From Homoserinibacter gongjuensis (lineage in GTDB: Bacteria > Actinomycetota > Actinomycetes > Actinomycetales > Microbacteriaceae): a stretch of 64,000 nt of DNA. The translations under genes and the position numbers were made by a program. This document shows, piece by piece, positions 1 through 9,438 of the stretch. Numbering within the stretch: the first letter of the stretch is position 1; each line of letters begins with the position of its first letter. The notes under the pieces are model-generated. The model was not told the origin of the DNA, did no database searches, and saw only the letters and a program-made list of their open reading frames with translations. The stretch is from NCBI RefSeq assembly GCF_030161875.1, contig NZ_BSVA01000001.1, forward strand, positions 2,790,001 through 2,854,000, in the 5' to 3' direction.

Positions 1-1549
1 GTCGGTCGGCGGTCTGCCGGTCGGCGAGGATGTGGAAGTTCTCCACCGCGACGGGAACGCTCGGCCCACTCGAGGACCCGAAGGGACCGGCACCGCCCAT
101 GCCCGGTCCGCCCTCGAAATCGAGAGAGCACGCCATCTCCTCGAGCGCGTGCGCCTGCTCCGTATGGGCCGAGGGGATCACGTAGCGCTCCTCGTACTTC
201 GCGATCGCGAGCAGGCGGTACATCTCCTCGATCTCGGTGCCCGTCATGCCGACGGCATTCGCGATGCGCTCGTCGCGCACGTCGTCGATGCTCACCCCGC
301 GCATGTACGACCGCATCGCGGCGAGGCGCCGGAGCGACGCGTCGACGGGCGCGACGTCACCCGCCGTGAAGAGCTCGGCCAGGTAGCCGATCGGGATGCG
401 CAGCTTGTCGATCGCGGCGAAGAGCGTGCGGGCGTCCTCGCCGTCGTTGCCCGAGCCGGTCACGACATCGACCACGGGGGAGAGCGGCGGGATGTACCAG
501 ACCATCGGCATCGTGCGGTACTCGGGGTGCAACGGCAGCGCGACCTCGTACTGCATGAGCTTCCAGATGGGGCTGCGCTGGGCCGCCTCGATCCAGTCCT
601 CGGGGATGCCGCCCGCGCGGGCACCCTCGATGACCGCAGGATCGTGCGGGTCGAGGATGATGTCGCGCTGCGCCTGCAGCAGAGCCTTGTCGTCTTCGAC
701 GGATGCCGCCTCCGACACCCGGTCGGCGTCGTAGAGCACGAGCCCGAGGTAGCGCAGGCGCCCGACGCAGGTCTCCGAGCACACGGTCGGCAGCCCGACC
801 TCGATGCGCGGATAGCAGAAGGTGCACTTCTCGGCCTTGCCCGTGCGGTGGTTGAAGTAGACCTTCTTGTAGGGGCAGCCCGAGACGCACATGCGCCAGC
901 CACGGCACTGATCCTGGTCGACGAGCACGATGCCGTCCTCCTCGCGCTTGTACATCGCGCCCGAGGGGCAGGATGCGACGCACGAGGGGTTGAGGCAGTG
1001 CTCGCAGATGCGGGGCAGGTAGAACATGAAGGCCTTCTCGAACTCGGCCTGCACCTCCTCGCTCATCTTGGTGAGGATGGGGTCGTCCTGCATCGTCTCG
1101 AGCGAGCCGCCGAGGTTGTCGTCCCAGTTCGCCGACCACGAGATCTTCATGTCCTCGCCCGTCAGCAGGCTCTTGGGGCGTGCAACGGGCGTGTGCGCCG
1201 TGCGCGGCGCGTTGATGAGCATGTCGTAGTCGTAGGTCCACGGCTCGTAGTAGTCGTGGATCCCGGGCAGCTTGGGATTGGAGAAGATCCGCGAGAGCTT
1301 CGCGAGACGACCTCCGCTGCGCAGCTTCAGGCGTCCGCGCTTCGTGCGCACCCAGCCGCCGCCCCACTTCTCCTGGTCCTCATAGCCCCGCGGATAGCCC
1401 ACGCCGGGACGTGTCTCGACGTTGTTGAACCACACGTATTCGACGCCCGTGCGGTTCGTCCACGCCTGCTTGCAGGTGACCGAGCAGGTGTGGCATCCGA
1501 TGCACTTGTCGAGATTCATGATCATCGACATCTGAGCCATGACGCGCAT
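1..1549 (-). CDS. narH: Respiratory nitrate reductase beta subunit NarH (C-terminus cut by window edge)
   Basis: Iron-sulfur subunit that passes electrons from NarI to NarG at the inner face of the membrane. The frame is open from ATG at 1549 to the left edge, about 516 codons, close to the 512 residues of E. coli NarH, so only the extreme C-terminus is missing. The first cysteine motif CIGCHTCSVTC follows the start. The second group is CEHCLNPSCVASC. The motif CRGWRMCVSGC has Trp where a fourth Cys would be, the hallmark of the [3Fe-4S] cluster in NarH. A further group is CTFC...CSETC. The start overlaps the narG stop by one base (TGATG), so the two are co-translated. narJ and narI would be expected to the left. 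Confidence 0.97.
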   Translation of the reverse strand, partial: MRVMAQMSMIMNLDKCIGCHTCSVTCKQAWTNRTGVEYVWFNNVETRPGVGYPRGYEDQEKWGGGWVRTKRGRLKLRSGGRLAKLSRIFSNPKLPGIHDYYEPWTYDYDMLINAPRTAHTPVARPKSLLTGEDMKISWSANWDDNLGGSLETMQDDPILTKMSEEVQAEFEKAFMFYLPRICEHCLNPSCVASCPSGAMYKREEDGIVLVDQDQCRGWRMCVSGCPYKKVYFNHRTGKAEKCTFCYPRIEVGLPTVCSETCVGRLRYLGLVLYDADRVSEAASVEDDKALLQAQRDIILDPHDPAVIEGARAGGIPEDWIEAAQRSPIWKLMQYEVALPLHPEYRTMPMVWYIPPLSPVVDVVTGSGNDGEDARTLFAAIDKLRIPIGYLAELFTAGDVAPVDASLRRLAAMRSYMRGVSIDDVRDERIANAVGMTGTEIEEMYRLLAIAKYEERYVIPSAHTEQAHALEEMACSLDFEGGPGMGGAGPFGSSSGPSVPVAVENFHILADRQTADR

Positions 1550-4500
1550 CAGTACTCCACCTCCTGGCTACGGCGACGGATCGTGGTGATCTCGTCGCGT
1601 TGATTCCCCGTCGGTCCCAGATAGTTGAACGCCCACGCGAGCTGCGCGTAACCGCCGATCAGGTGGCTGGGTTTCAACAGGATGCGGGTGAGCGAGTTGT
1701 GGATGCCGCCGCGTTGTCCGCTCGTCTCGGCGATCGGCACGTCGACCGTGCGGTCCTTCGCGTGATACATGAACACCGTGCCCTCGGGCATGCGGTGCGA
1801 GACGATCGCACGCGCGACCACGACGCCGTTGCGGTTGTACGCCTCGATCCAGTCGTTGTCACGCACGTCGACCTTGCGGGCGTCCTCCGCGCTCATCCAG
1901 ATCGTGGGGCCGCCGCGGCTGAGCGAGAGCATGAAGAGGTTGTCCTGGTACTCGGAGTGGATCGACCACTTCGAGTGCGGCGTGAGGTAGCGCACCGTGA
2001 CCTCGGTCTGCTGCGCCGCGTAGGGTCCGCCGATGCGACGCGTCGTGCCGGGGCGCCCGTCGCCGAACAGGCGATGCATGTCTAGCGGTGGCCGGAACGT
2101 CGGCAGGTTCTCGCCGAGGTCCTCCATCCAGTCGTGGTCGAGGTAGAAGTGCTGACGCCCGGTGAGCGTGTGCCAGGGCTTCAGGTGCTCGACGTTGATC
2201 GCGAAGGCCGTGTAGCGCCGCCCGCCGTGCTCCGAGCCCGACCACTCCGGTGAGGTGATGACGCTGCGCGGCTGCACCTGCACATCCGAGAAGGTGATGT
2301 GCGCGCCCTCGTGGTCCTCGGCCAGGTGGGCCAGACGCTGCCCGGTGCGCTTCTCGAGCTCGCGGAAGCCCTGCACGGCGAGGCGGCCGTTGCTCGTGCC
2401 CGAGAAGGCGAGGATGAGCTCGCACGCGCGCTTGTCGCTGTCGAGCCGCACCGACCCCGCGAAGGGCCCGGAGGCCACGGTGCCGTTGAGACGCGCGAGG
2501 CGCTCGATCTCGACGTCGGGGCGATAGGTGACGGCCTTCGTCGTCATGCCGAGCTTCGCCGTGAGCGGGCCGAGCGCCTTCCACTGCTCGGCCAGGTTCG
2601 GGTAGTCGCGTTCCACGACGATGAGCTTCGCCATCGTCTGACCCGGGATGAGCGGCAGGTCATCGCGCGGCACGCCGTGCGGCGTGGCCATGACATCCGC
2701 GGTGTCGTGCTGCAGGGGCGCGGCCACGATATCGCGGCGCACCCCGAGGTGGGTGCGCGCGAGCTGGCTGAAGCGCTCGGCGAGGCTGCCGAAGATGTCG
2801 AAGTCGGTGCGCGTCTGCCACGGCGGGTTGATCGCGGGCGAGAACGAGTGGATGAAGGGATGCATGTCGGTCGACGACAGGTCGTACTTCTCGTACCAGG
2901 TCGCGGCCGGCAGCACGAGGTCGCTGAAGAGCGTCGTGCTCGTCATGCGGAAGTCGGCCGTCATGAGCAGGTCGAGCTTGCCGATCGGCGCGTCATCGCG
3001 CCAGCGGATGTCGCGCGGGCGCGCGTCTTCCGGCGTCTCGCTCGCGCGCACGGCGGACTCCGTGCCGAGCAGGTGCTTGAGGAAGTACTCGTTGCCCTTG
3101 CCGGAGGAGCCGAGCACGTTGGCGCGCCAGATGTCGATCACGCGGGGGAAGTTCTCCGGGGCGTCGGGGTCTTCGACCGCGTAGCTCAGCGAACCGTCGG
3201 TGAGGCTGTCGACGACGTGCTGGGCCGGCTCCTTGCCGGCAGCCTCGGCCTCGTCGCACAGATCCAGCGGATTCCGCGAGAAGGTCGGATGCGCGGGCAT
3301 CCAGCCGCGTTTGACCGACTCGACGAGGCAATCGGCCGTCGTGCGGTCCTGAAAGACACCGCGCGCGAGCGGGGAGGCGAGCTGGTCCGCGGGCAGCCCG
3401 TCGTAGCGCCACTGGTCGGTGGCGAGGTACCAGAACGCGGTGCCGATGTTCTGTCGCGGCGGCCGGATCCAGTCGGCCGCCGTCGCGTACTGCGAGTAGC
3501 CGGTGAGCGGCCGCACCTTCTCCTGGCCGACGTAGTGCGCCCATCCGCCGCCGTTCACGCCCTGACAGCCCGTCATCGTCGTGAGCGCGAGGAAGGTGCG
3601 GTAGATCGTGTCGGAGTGGAACCAGTGATTGGTGCCCGCTCCCATCAGGATCATCGAGCGGCCGCCGGAGCGTTCGGCGTTGTCGGCGAACTCGCGTCCG
3701 AGGCGCGCGGCCTGCTCTGCCGGCACGGACGTGATCTCCTCCTGCCAGGCAGGCGTGCCGGGGGTCGTGGGGTCGTCATAGCCGCTGGGCCACTCGCCGG
3801 GGAGTCCCGCTCGGGCCACCCCGTACTGGGCCAGCAGCAGGTCGAAGACCGTCGTCACGAGCTTGCCTGCGACGCGACGCACGGGCACCCCGCGCACGAC
3901 GACGCCCGATCCGCCCGCATGCTCCGAACCCGCCTCCGGCGGCAGGTCGAACCGAGGCAGCAGCACCTCGACCGATTCGTTCGTGTCGGCGAGGTCGGCG
4001 AGCGACAGAGGCGGCGTGACGTCACCGAGATCGAGGTTCCACGAGCCCTCGTCCTCGGGCGTGAAGCGATGGCCGAGGGATCCGTTCGGCACCACGGGCG
4101 CACCGGACTGATCGAGCAGCACGGTCTTGAACTCGGCACGCGGCGCGGTCGCCGCCTCGCCGCCGAGATCGCTCGCGGTGAGGAACTTGCCGGGCACGAG
4201 GCCCCCGCCGTTCGGCTCGAGCGTCACGAGGTAGGGGAGTCGGTGTAGCGGCGCATGTAGTCCTCGAAACGCGGGGTGCGCTTCTGCACGTAGTGCTCGG
4301 TAAGGATGACGTGGCCCATCGCGAGGGCGAGCGCGGCGTCGGTGCCGGGGTGCGGCGAGACCCACTCGTCGGCGAACTTGGTGTTGTCGGTGTAGTCGGG
4401 CGAGACCGTCACGACCTTCTGGCCGCGATAGCGCGCCTCGGTCATGAAGTGCGCATCCGGAGTGCGCGTGACCGGCACGTTCGAGCCCCACATGATGAGG

Positions 4501-5288
4501 TAGCCGGCGTTCCACCAGTCGGCCGACTCAGGCACGTCGGTCTGATCGCCGAACACCTGGGGGCTCGCCACCGGCAAGTCGGCGTACCAGTCGTAGAACG
4601 ACAGGATCGACCCGCCGAGCAGGTTGAGGAAGCGCGCACCGGCCCCGTGCGACACCATCGACATGGCCGGGATGGGCGAGAACCCCGCGACCCGATCGGG
4701 ACCGTAGGCCTTGACGGTGTAGACGTGCGCGGCCGCGGCGATCTCCATCGCCTCGTCCCAGGTGGTGCGCACCAGGCCGCCCTTGCCGCGCACGCTCTTG
4801 TACGCGCGCGACTTCTCGGGGTCCTCGACGATCGAGGCCCAGGCGTCGACGGGGTCGGGATGCTCCCGCTTGGCGGCGCGGTAGAGCTCCGCGAGCGTGT
4901 CGCGGATGTAGGGGTAGCGCACGCGCGTGGGGGAGTAGGTGTACCAGCTGAACGCGGCACCGCGCGGGCACCCGCGGGGCTCGTACTCGGGCGAGTCGGG
5001 ACCGACCGAGGGGTAGTCGGTCTGCTGGGTCTCCCACGTGATGATGCCGTCCTTGACGTACACCTTCCAGGAGCACGATCCCGTGCAGTTGACACCATGG
5101 GTGGAACGCACGACCTTGTCGTGGGCCCAGCGATCGCGGTAGAAGACGTCTCCCGCGCGGCCGCCCTCGAGGAAGACCGACCGGAGGTCTGCCGAGACCT
5201 CGCCCCTGCGCAGGAACCTGCCCATTCCCACCAGTGCGTCGGCGAGCGGTCCGTCGGTGGCGGGCTCCGTGTGCTTGTCGGGAGTCAT
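1549..5288 (-). CDS. narG: Respiratory nitrate reductase alpha subunit NarG (one apparent frameshift)
   Basis: Catalytic molybdo-bis-MGD subunit that reduces nitrate to nitrite. The start ATG at 5288 is chosen because AGGGGA lies just upstream. The N-terminal [4Fe-4S] ligands are visible as His64-x3-Cys68-x3-Cys72-x34-Cys107, the same spacing as in E. coli NarG. The segment SADWWNAGYLIMWGSNVP is typical of the active-site region. Near 4238 the frame breaks: after YMRRYTD one base is missing, and the protein resumes at LPYLVTLEPN in the next frame and continues to QEVEY. With that base restored the protein is about 1246 residues, the normal family length. I treat it as one gene with a sequencing or assembly deletion. 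A true mutation would abolish nitrate respiration. Confidence 0.95.
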
Positions 5289-5467
5289 CTGCGTCCCCTC
5301 AGTCGCGAATGCCTCCACCCAATCACCGAGGTGAGGGAAGCGCTACTGCATCCGCCGGGTTTATTGCCTGCCGAGCGCGATCCAGGTGCGGGATTAAAAC
5401 GCCCGAGACCGATCGCATCTCGCAGCACGCCCGGTAATCTCGCCGCAACGACGACGGGAGTCCCACG
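5289..5467. promoter_or_regulatory. Divergent narG / narK intergenic promoter region
   Basis: These 179 bases separate the minus-strand narGH operon from plus-strand narK, so they must hold both promoters. AGGGGA serves as the narG ribosome binding site and GGGAG near 5456 as that of narK. An AT-richer patch around 5360-5400 (with GGGATTAAAAC) is the most promoter-like part. I could not recognise a convincing FNR, NarL or NnaR box by eye. Confidence 0.5.
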
Positions 5468-6673
5468 ATGACCAGCCCTTCTTCCGCACCGGATCTGCGC
5501 GGCGGACTGCTTCAGGTGCTCCTGGCCACGGTGGCCTCGACCGTGGGGTTCTGGGCGTGGATGGCGATCTCGCCGTTGCAGGCGATCTACGCGTCCGAGA
5601 TGGGGCTCGACCAGGGACAGATCTCGCTCATGCTCGCGACCCCGGTGCTCGTCGGCGCGCTCGGGCGCATCGTCGTGGGCGCCATGACCGACCGCTTCGG
5701 CGGCCGCCGGATGTTCGCCCTCGTGCTGCTCGTCTCGGTGCCCGCCGTGCTGCTCGTGGCCCTCGCCGGCAGCATCCGCAGTTTTCCGCTGCTCTTGCTG
5801 GGCGGTCTGCTGCTGGGCGTGGCGGGCACGATCTTCGCCGCCGGGGTGCCGTTCTCCAGCGCCTGGTTCCCGCCGAGTCGACGCGGCTTCGCCAACGGCG
5901 TCTTCGGCATGGGCATGATCGGAACGGCCGTGTCGGCGTTCGCGACGCCGCGGCTCGCCGAGGGGATCGGTTACCTCCCGACCCACCTGCTCATCGCGGG
6001 TGTCATGGTCGGCATGGCGGTCATCGTGTGGCTCTTCATGCGGGACTCGCCGGTCTGGACCGCGAGCCGTGAACCGCTCGTCCCCAAGGTCATGGGCGCT
6101 CTGCGACTGCCCGTGACCTGGCAGATGTCGTTCCTGTACGCGATCGTGTTCGGCGGTTTCGTCGCGTTCGCGACGTTCCTGCCGAAGTACCTCACGACGA
6201 TCTATCCGAACGAGGTGGACCCCGTGGGCGCGGGCACCCGCACGGCGCTCTTCGCGGCGTCCGCCGTGATCGCCCGGCCGATCGGCGGCGTGCTCGCCGA
6301 TCGTTTCGGCCCGAAGATCATCTCGCTCATCTCGCTCGCCGGCATCGTCTCGGCGGCCTACGTCGTCGGACAGGAGCCGCCGGAGGGGGTGCTGACGGGT
6401 GCCACCTTCCTGCTCATGGCCGCGGCGATGGGGCTCGGCATGGGAGCGGTGTTCGCATGGGTGGGCCCCTCCACTCCTCCCGACAAGGTCGGTGCGGTCA
6501 CCGGCGTCGTCGCCGCCGCGGGAGGACTCGGCGGCTACTTCCCGCCGCTCGTGATGGGCGCGACCTATCACGCCGAGACCAACTCCTACGCGCTCGGCTT
6601 GTGGCTGCTCGTGCTCGTGGGGGCCGGTGCCCTCGTGGTGGCGGGGATGCTGCGCGACGCGCAGAAGCGGTGA
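5468..6673 (+). CDS. narK: NarK-type nitrate/nitrite MFS transporter
   Basis: Major facilitator superfamily membrane protein, 401 residues, about 12 hydrophobic segments. It is likely to import nitrate and/or export nitrite for the adjacent NarGH. Family features seen: the N-terminal helix around TVGFWAWMAISPL; the MFS loop motif GRIVVGAMTDRFGGRR after helix 2; the glycine-rich stretch FANGVFGMGMIGTAV in the middle; and a second loop motif RPIGGVLADRFGPK in the C-terminal half. Preceded by a GGGAG ribosome binding site and divergent from narG. Its stop codon abuts the stop of the convergent regulator with no gap. Nitrate/nitrite antiport versus nitrate/proton symport cannot be decided from sequence. 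Confidence 0.93.
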   Translation: MTSPSSAPDLRGGLLQVLLATVASTVGFWAWMAISPLQAIYASEMGLDQGQISLMLATPVLVGALGRIVVGAMTDRFGGRRMFALVLLVSVPAVLLVALAGSIRSFPLLLLGGLLLGVAGTIFAAGVPFSSAWFPPSRRGFANGVFGMGMIGTAVSAFATPRLAEGIGYLPTHLLIAGVMVGMAVIVWLFMRDSPVWTASREPLVPKVMGALRLPVTWQMSFLYAIVFGGFVAFATFLPKYLTTIYPNEVDPVGAGTRTALFAASAVIARPIGGVLADRFGPKIISLISLAGIVSAAYVVGQEPPEGVLTGATFLLMAAAMGLGMGAVFAWVGPSTPPDKVGAVTGVVAAAGGLGGYFPPLVMGATYHAETNSYALGLWLLVLVGAGALVVAGMLRDAQKR

Positions 6674-7327
6674 TCAGCTCTCGGATGCCGCATCGGCATC
6701 CGATTCAGAGCTCGCCGCGGTCGCGAGTCCGAGGTGCACGCGACACAGCTCGTGAGTGAGGCGCGGCTCGAGCAGCGTGAGACGCACGGGACCCGGCACC
6801 TGGCTCAGGGTGTCGTCGATGAGACGCTCGTGCACCCGGCACACGAGTTCCTGGTCGCCGTCGGCGATCGGCAGGAAGGGGCAGGGGGTCAGGTCGATCT
6901 CGAGGGCGACCTCGTCGAGTTCGGGCTCGAAACCGGAGTCGTCGAGGTGCTCGTACAGGGTGTCGACCTGATGGAGCGCGTCGTCGTCGAGGCCGGCGTG
7001 CGCTGCGCCGGCGTTCATGCGACGCAACAGGTCACCATGGCGGGTCGCCTGTTCCACCCGACGCGCGGCTTCCGGGTTGGCATCCGCTCGACGCACCGGG
7101 AAATAGCTCTCGGGCGGGCGCCCGCGCGTGCCCCCGTGCCGCGTGCGGTGGGTCACCAGCCCCTCGGCTTCGAGCACGACGAGGTGATCCCGCACGGTGT
7201 TCTCGTGCAGCCCCGTGCGCTCGGCGAGCTCGCGCAGCAGCAACCCCGGCGCCGCCTGGATCTCGGCCAACAGCCGCAGCCTGCTGGGCTGGGTGAGTCC
7301 GCGGAAGTCGTCGGTGCGACGGGCCAT
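6674..7327 (-). CDS. Winged-helix regulator with Cys/His-rich C-terminus (SufR-like), candidate sensor for nitrate/Moco genes
   Basis: 217-residue predicted cytoplasmic transcription regulator. Residues about 8-75 form an ArsR-like winged helix (LTQPSRLRLLAEI, then LHENTVRDHLVVLEAEGLV). The C-terminal third holds Cys149 (TPCPF), Cys163 with His166 (VCRVH) and Cys195 with His198 (LCRVH). This arrangement recalls SufR-type regulators that bind an iron-sulfur cluster, so a redox, oxygen or NO sensor is plausible (inference). It converges tail-to-tail on narK and diverges from mogA, with a palindrome between them at 7355-7377. A GATAAT hexamer six bases before the ATG suggests a leaderless transcript. 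Ligand and targets are unknown. Confidence 0.75.
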   Translation of the reverse strand: MARRTDDFRGLTQPSRLRLLAEIQAAPGLLLRELAERTGLHENTVRDHLVVLEAEGLVTHRTRHGGTRGRPPESYFPVRRADANPEAARRVEQATRHGDLLRRMNAGAAHAGLDDDALHQVDTLYEHLDDSGFEPELDEVALEIDLTPCPFLPIADGDQELVCRVHERLIDDTLSQVPGPVRLTLLEPRLTHELCRVHLGLATAASSESDADAASES

Positions 7328-7333
7328 GAGGCG

Positions 7334-7339
7334 ATTATC
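7334..7339 (-). promoter_or_regulatory. -10 hexamer GATAAT for a leaderless transcript of the Cys/His regulator
   Basis: Reads GATAAT on the minus strand, six bases before the ATG at 7327. No Shine-Dalgarno sequence fits in the gap, so transcription probably starts at or next to the start codon. Confidence 0.55.
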
Positions 7340-7354
7340 ACCGACGTATCCGGC

Positions 7355-7377
7355 CGGGACCCACGACCTTGGTCCCG
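7355..7377. promoter_or_regulatory. Palindromic operator candidate between the Cys/His regulator and mogA
   Basis: Perfect inverted repeat CGGGACC - 9 bases - GGTCCCG. It ends directly before the TATCGT -10 hexamer of mogA (7378-7383) and sits upstream of the regulator's own GATAAT. This is where an autoregulated divergent operator would be expected. Confidence 0.5.
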
Positions 7378-7383
7378 TATCGT
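7378..7383 (+). promoter_or_regulatory. -10 hexamer TATCGT for leaderless mogA
   Basis: TATCGT lies seven bases before the GTG at 7391, the usual spacing for leaderless starts in this window. It supports GTG 7391 as the mogA start. Confidence 0.5.
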
Positions 7384-7390
7384 GATCGAG

Positions 7391-7935
7391 GTGAGCTCTC
7401 GCGCCGTCGTGGTGACCGTCTCGGACCGGTCGGCCCGTGGGGAGCGCGTGGATGCCGCCGGCCCGATCGCGGTCGACGCGCTGTGTTCCGGGGGTTCGAC
7501 TGCGATGCGGCACGTGTCGTGCCCGACGGCGCGGCATCCGTGTCCGATGCCCTTCGGGCGGCTCTGGCCGACGGCGCCCGGCTCGTCATCACGACGGGCG
7601 GCACGGGGGTGGCCCCACGCGATGCGACACCCGAGGGCACGGCACCGATTCTCACGCGAACGCTGCCCGGCATCTCCGAGGAGTTGCGCCGACTGGGGGC
7701 TACCGAAGCTCTCGGCGGCCTGTTGTCGCGTGGCGTCGCCGGCATCGTCGACCCGGGCGCGCTGAGCGCCGAAGGTGCCCTCATCGTCAACCTGCCGGGC
7801 TCGCCCGCCGCCGTCACGACCGGGATGCCGCTCGTGCTCGCGCTCGCGCAGCACGTGCTCGACCAGCTCGGGGAGGAGACCACCCATGACCGCTCGATTC
7901 GTGCAGATCACGGCCGAACCGTTGCGACTGGATGA
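7391..7935 (+). CDS. mogA: Molybdopterin adenylyltransferase MogA/MoaB family (one apparent frameshift)
   Basis: Adenylates molybdopterin before MoeA inserts molybdate. The N-terminal strand RAVVVTVSDRSARGER starts at GTG 7391. At about 7490 a G run (GGGGG) is one base short and the protein resumes as GFDCDAARVVPDG. It continues through the family core ITTGGTG, then PRDATPEGTAP and VNLPGSPAAV. The length is about 180 residues. The final 49 bases overlap moaE. Frames near 7870 also permit a stop overlapping the moaE ATG, so a second small indel there is possible and the last 15 residues are uncertain. It forms a two-gene unit with moaE. Confidence 0.85.
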
Positions 7936-8310
7936 CCACCTCGCGGCCGTCGACGACGCCGCGACGGGCGCCGAGGTGAGTTTCGTGGGGCGCGTGCGCG
8001 ACCACGACCCCGATGCCGGAGGCCGCGTCGTCGCTCTCGAGTACACGGCGCACCCGGATGCCGAAGCCGCCTTGCGCACGATCGCCGAGCGAGCGATCGG
8101 CGGCTCCGACGCGGTGGTCGCGGTCTCCCACCGGATCGGGCGCCTCGAGGTGGGGAAGCCGCCGTCGTGATCGCCGTGGCCGCGGCCCATCGCGGGGAGG
8201 CATTCGAGGTGTGCCGCGTGCTCATCGAGCGGATCAAGGCCGAGCTGCCGGTGTGGAAGCGCCAGGTGGAGGCCGACGGCACGACCGCGTGGAAGGGCAT
8301 CGGCGGCTGA
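7887..8310 (+). CDS. moaE: Molybdopterin synthase catalytic subunit MoaE (one apparent frameshift)
   Basis: Large subunit of molybdopterin synthase. It moves sulfur from the MoaD C-terminus onto precursor Z (cPMP). Visible motifs: [10 protein letters not shown] near the N-terminus, [20 protein letters not shown], then after a missing G near 8155 [15 protein letters not shown], and the C-terminal [11 protein letters not shown] with the catalytic Lys region, followed by GTTAWKGI. Restored length is about 140 residues, normal for the family. Its partner moaD lies on the opposite strand just downstream and converges on it. Confidence 0.93.
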
Positions 8311-8330
8311 GACGCCTGCCGCGACGCCCG

Positions 8331-8564
8331 CTATCCGCCGGCGAAGGGCGGCAGCACGTCGACGAGCGTGTCGCTGCCGAGCGCGTGGTCGTCATCGACC
8401 CGCGCCCCGTCGACGAGCACGGCGCACCGCGGCAGGATGCCCGTCAACGCGGGGTGCTCCGCGAGCAGTGAGGCACGCAGCTCGCCCAGACTCGTCTCCG
8501 CGCGCTCCTGCGCGTCGGTGCCCACCGCCTCTTCGGCGGCCGCGAAGAATCGCACGCGCGCCAT
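8331..8564 (-). CDS. moaD: Molybdopterin synthase sulfur carrier subunit MoaD
   Basis: 77-residue ubiquitin-fold sulfur carrier ending in PPFAGG. The C-terminal Gly-Gly is thiocarboxylated (after adenylation by the MoeB/MoeZ protein encoded upstream) and donates sulfur to MoaE. The start at ATG 8564 is chosen because it overlaps the upstream stop as TGATG. It is the last gene of the minus-strand Moco operon and converges on moaE, so both synthase subunits sit side by side on opposite strands. Confidence 0.92.
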   Translation of the reverse strand: MARVRFFAAAEEAVGTDAQERAETSLGELRASLLAEHPALTGILPRCAVLVDGARVDDDHALGSDTLVDVLPPFAGG

Positions 8565-8830
8565 CACGCCTCCCAGCTACGCGCACGCCGCACGACGGTG
8601 TCGACGGCGGCCTGCACGTCATCCGGGGAGCCGCCTGCGCGTCCGGCGGCGAGCCCGGCCGCGAAGGCGCTGAGCGGTGCCGCCGGGCGGGCGACGCCGG
8701 CCGCGACATCGCGGGCGAGGTCGAGGACGAGCCCGATCGGAAGCTCGTCCGGCAGCTCGAGCTCGGTGCGGAGGGTCGCCGCCCAAGCCTCGAGGGCCTC
8801 CGGAGGGAGGGTGCGTGGCGATTCGTTCAT
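8564..8830 (-). CDS. Small DUF6457-type protein of the Moco operon
   Basis: 88-residue acidic, alanine-rich, probably helical protein. I recognise it as the small protein (DUF6457) that commonly accompanies mobA or moaD in actinobacterial molybdenum clusters; its role is not known. It begins PPEALEAWAATLRTEL and contains DELPIGLVLDLARDVA and a VDTVVRRA tail. The start overlaps the mobA stop as ATGA and its stop overlaps the moaD start as TGATG, so it is translationally coupled on both sides. The position between MobA and MoaD suggests a helper in cofactor assembly (inference). Confidence 0.75.
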   Translation of the reverse strand: MNESPRTLPPEALEAWAATLRTELELPDELPIGLVLDLARDVAAGVARPAAPLSAFAAGLAAGRAGGSPDDVQAAVDTVVRRARSWEA

Positions 8831-9438
8831 GAGGTCTCCAGCCTTCCCGCGCGCGATCGCGCCTCGTCCAGATCTTGCCAGGTGTCGATGTCCCGCACCG
8901 TGTCGGCCGCCGCCGGGACGTGCTGGAGCGTGAGACCGCCGAGCAGCGCACGCATGGGTGCGTCACGTGCGACATCCGTCTGGGCCGCCGCGGCACGACG
9001 CAGGGCGTCGATGCGATAGCGCCCGGCGAGCCACTGCGGGCGGCCGTCATCGTCGACGAGGCAGACACCATCCGTGCTCCGCGGGACCACGGCCTCGCCG
9101 AGCGCAGCGACCGCGGCATCCGGATGCGACAGATCGCATGCCAGCAGGAAGGTCCACTCGGGTGCGATTCCGCGGCGATCCCAGGAGGCGAGCACGGCGA
9201 CGACAGCAGCGGCGGGCCCCGCGAAGGGCGGCTCCTCACGCACCCAATCGACATCCAACTCCGGATCGAGCGCCTCGGCCGCGACCGTCACGGGCGCGCA
9301 TCCGCGCACCGCGTCGACGGCGCTCCGCAGCAGCGAGCGGCCACCCACCTCCAGCAGCGGCTTCGCGACTCCGCCCATGCGGCTCGCGCGACCCCCGGCG
9401 AGCAGGATCGCGCCGGTTCCGTCCGCCAGCTCGCTCAT
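8827..9438 (-). CDS. mobA: Molybdenum cofactor guanylyltransferase MobA
   Basis: Transfers GMP from GTP to molybdopterin to make the guanine dinucleotide form needed by NarG. 203 residues. The nucleotide-binding signature LLAGGRASRMGGVAKPLLEV is near residues 12-32, EEPPFAGPAAAVVA is in the middle, and LACDLSHPD carries the metal-binding Asp. The ATG at 9438 overlaps the moaC stop (ATGA), and the stop overlaps the DUF6457 start. No MobB was seen in the window. Confidence 0.92.
   Translation of the reverse strand: MSELADGTGAILLAGGRASRMGGVAKPLLEVGGRSLLRSAVDAVRGCAPVTVAAEALDPELDVDWVREEPPFAGPAAAVVAVLASWDRRGIAPEWTFLLACDLSHPDAAVAALGEAVVPRSTDGVCLVDDDGRPQWLAGRYRIDALRRAAAAQTDVARDAPMRALLGGLTLQHVPAAADTVRDIDTWQDLDEARSRAGRLETS

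Noticed and set aside
1549-5288. narG as a pseudogene or two separate genes.
   Set aside because: One missing base near 4238 rejoins a full-length NarG with all motifs, and the same error type recurs throughout the window.
5289-5467. FNR- or NarL-type boxes in the narG-narK gap.
   Set aside because: No convincing TTGAT-N4-ATCAA or TACCNMT repeats could be found by eye.
32-5471. Long open frames on the plus strand across narH/narG (for example 32-1603 and 2299-4248).
   Set aside because: They are Arg/Ala/His-rich shadows of the conserved minus-strand genes, with no family motifs; high GC leaves antisense frames open.
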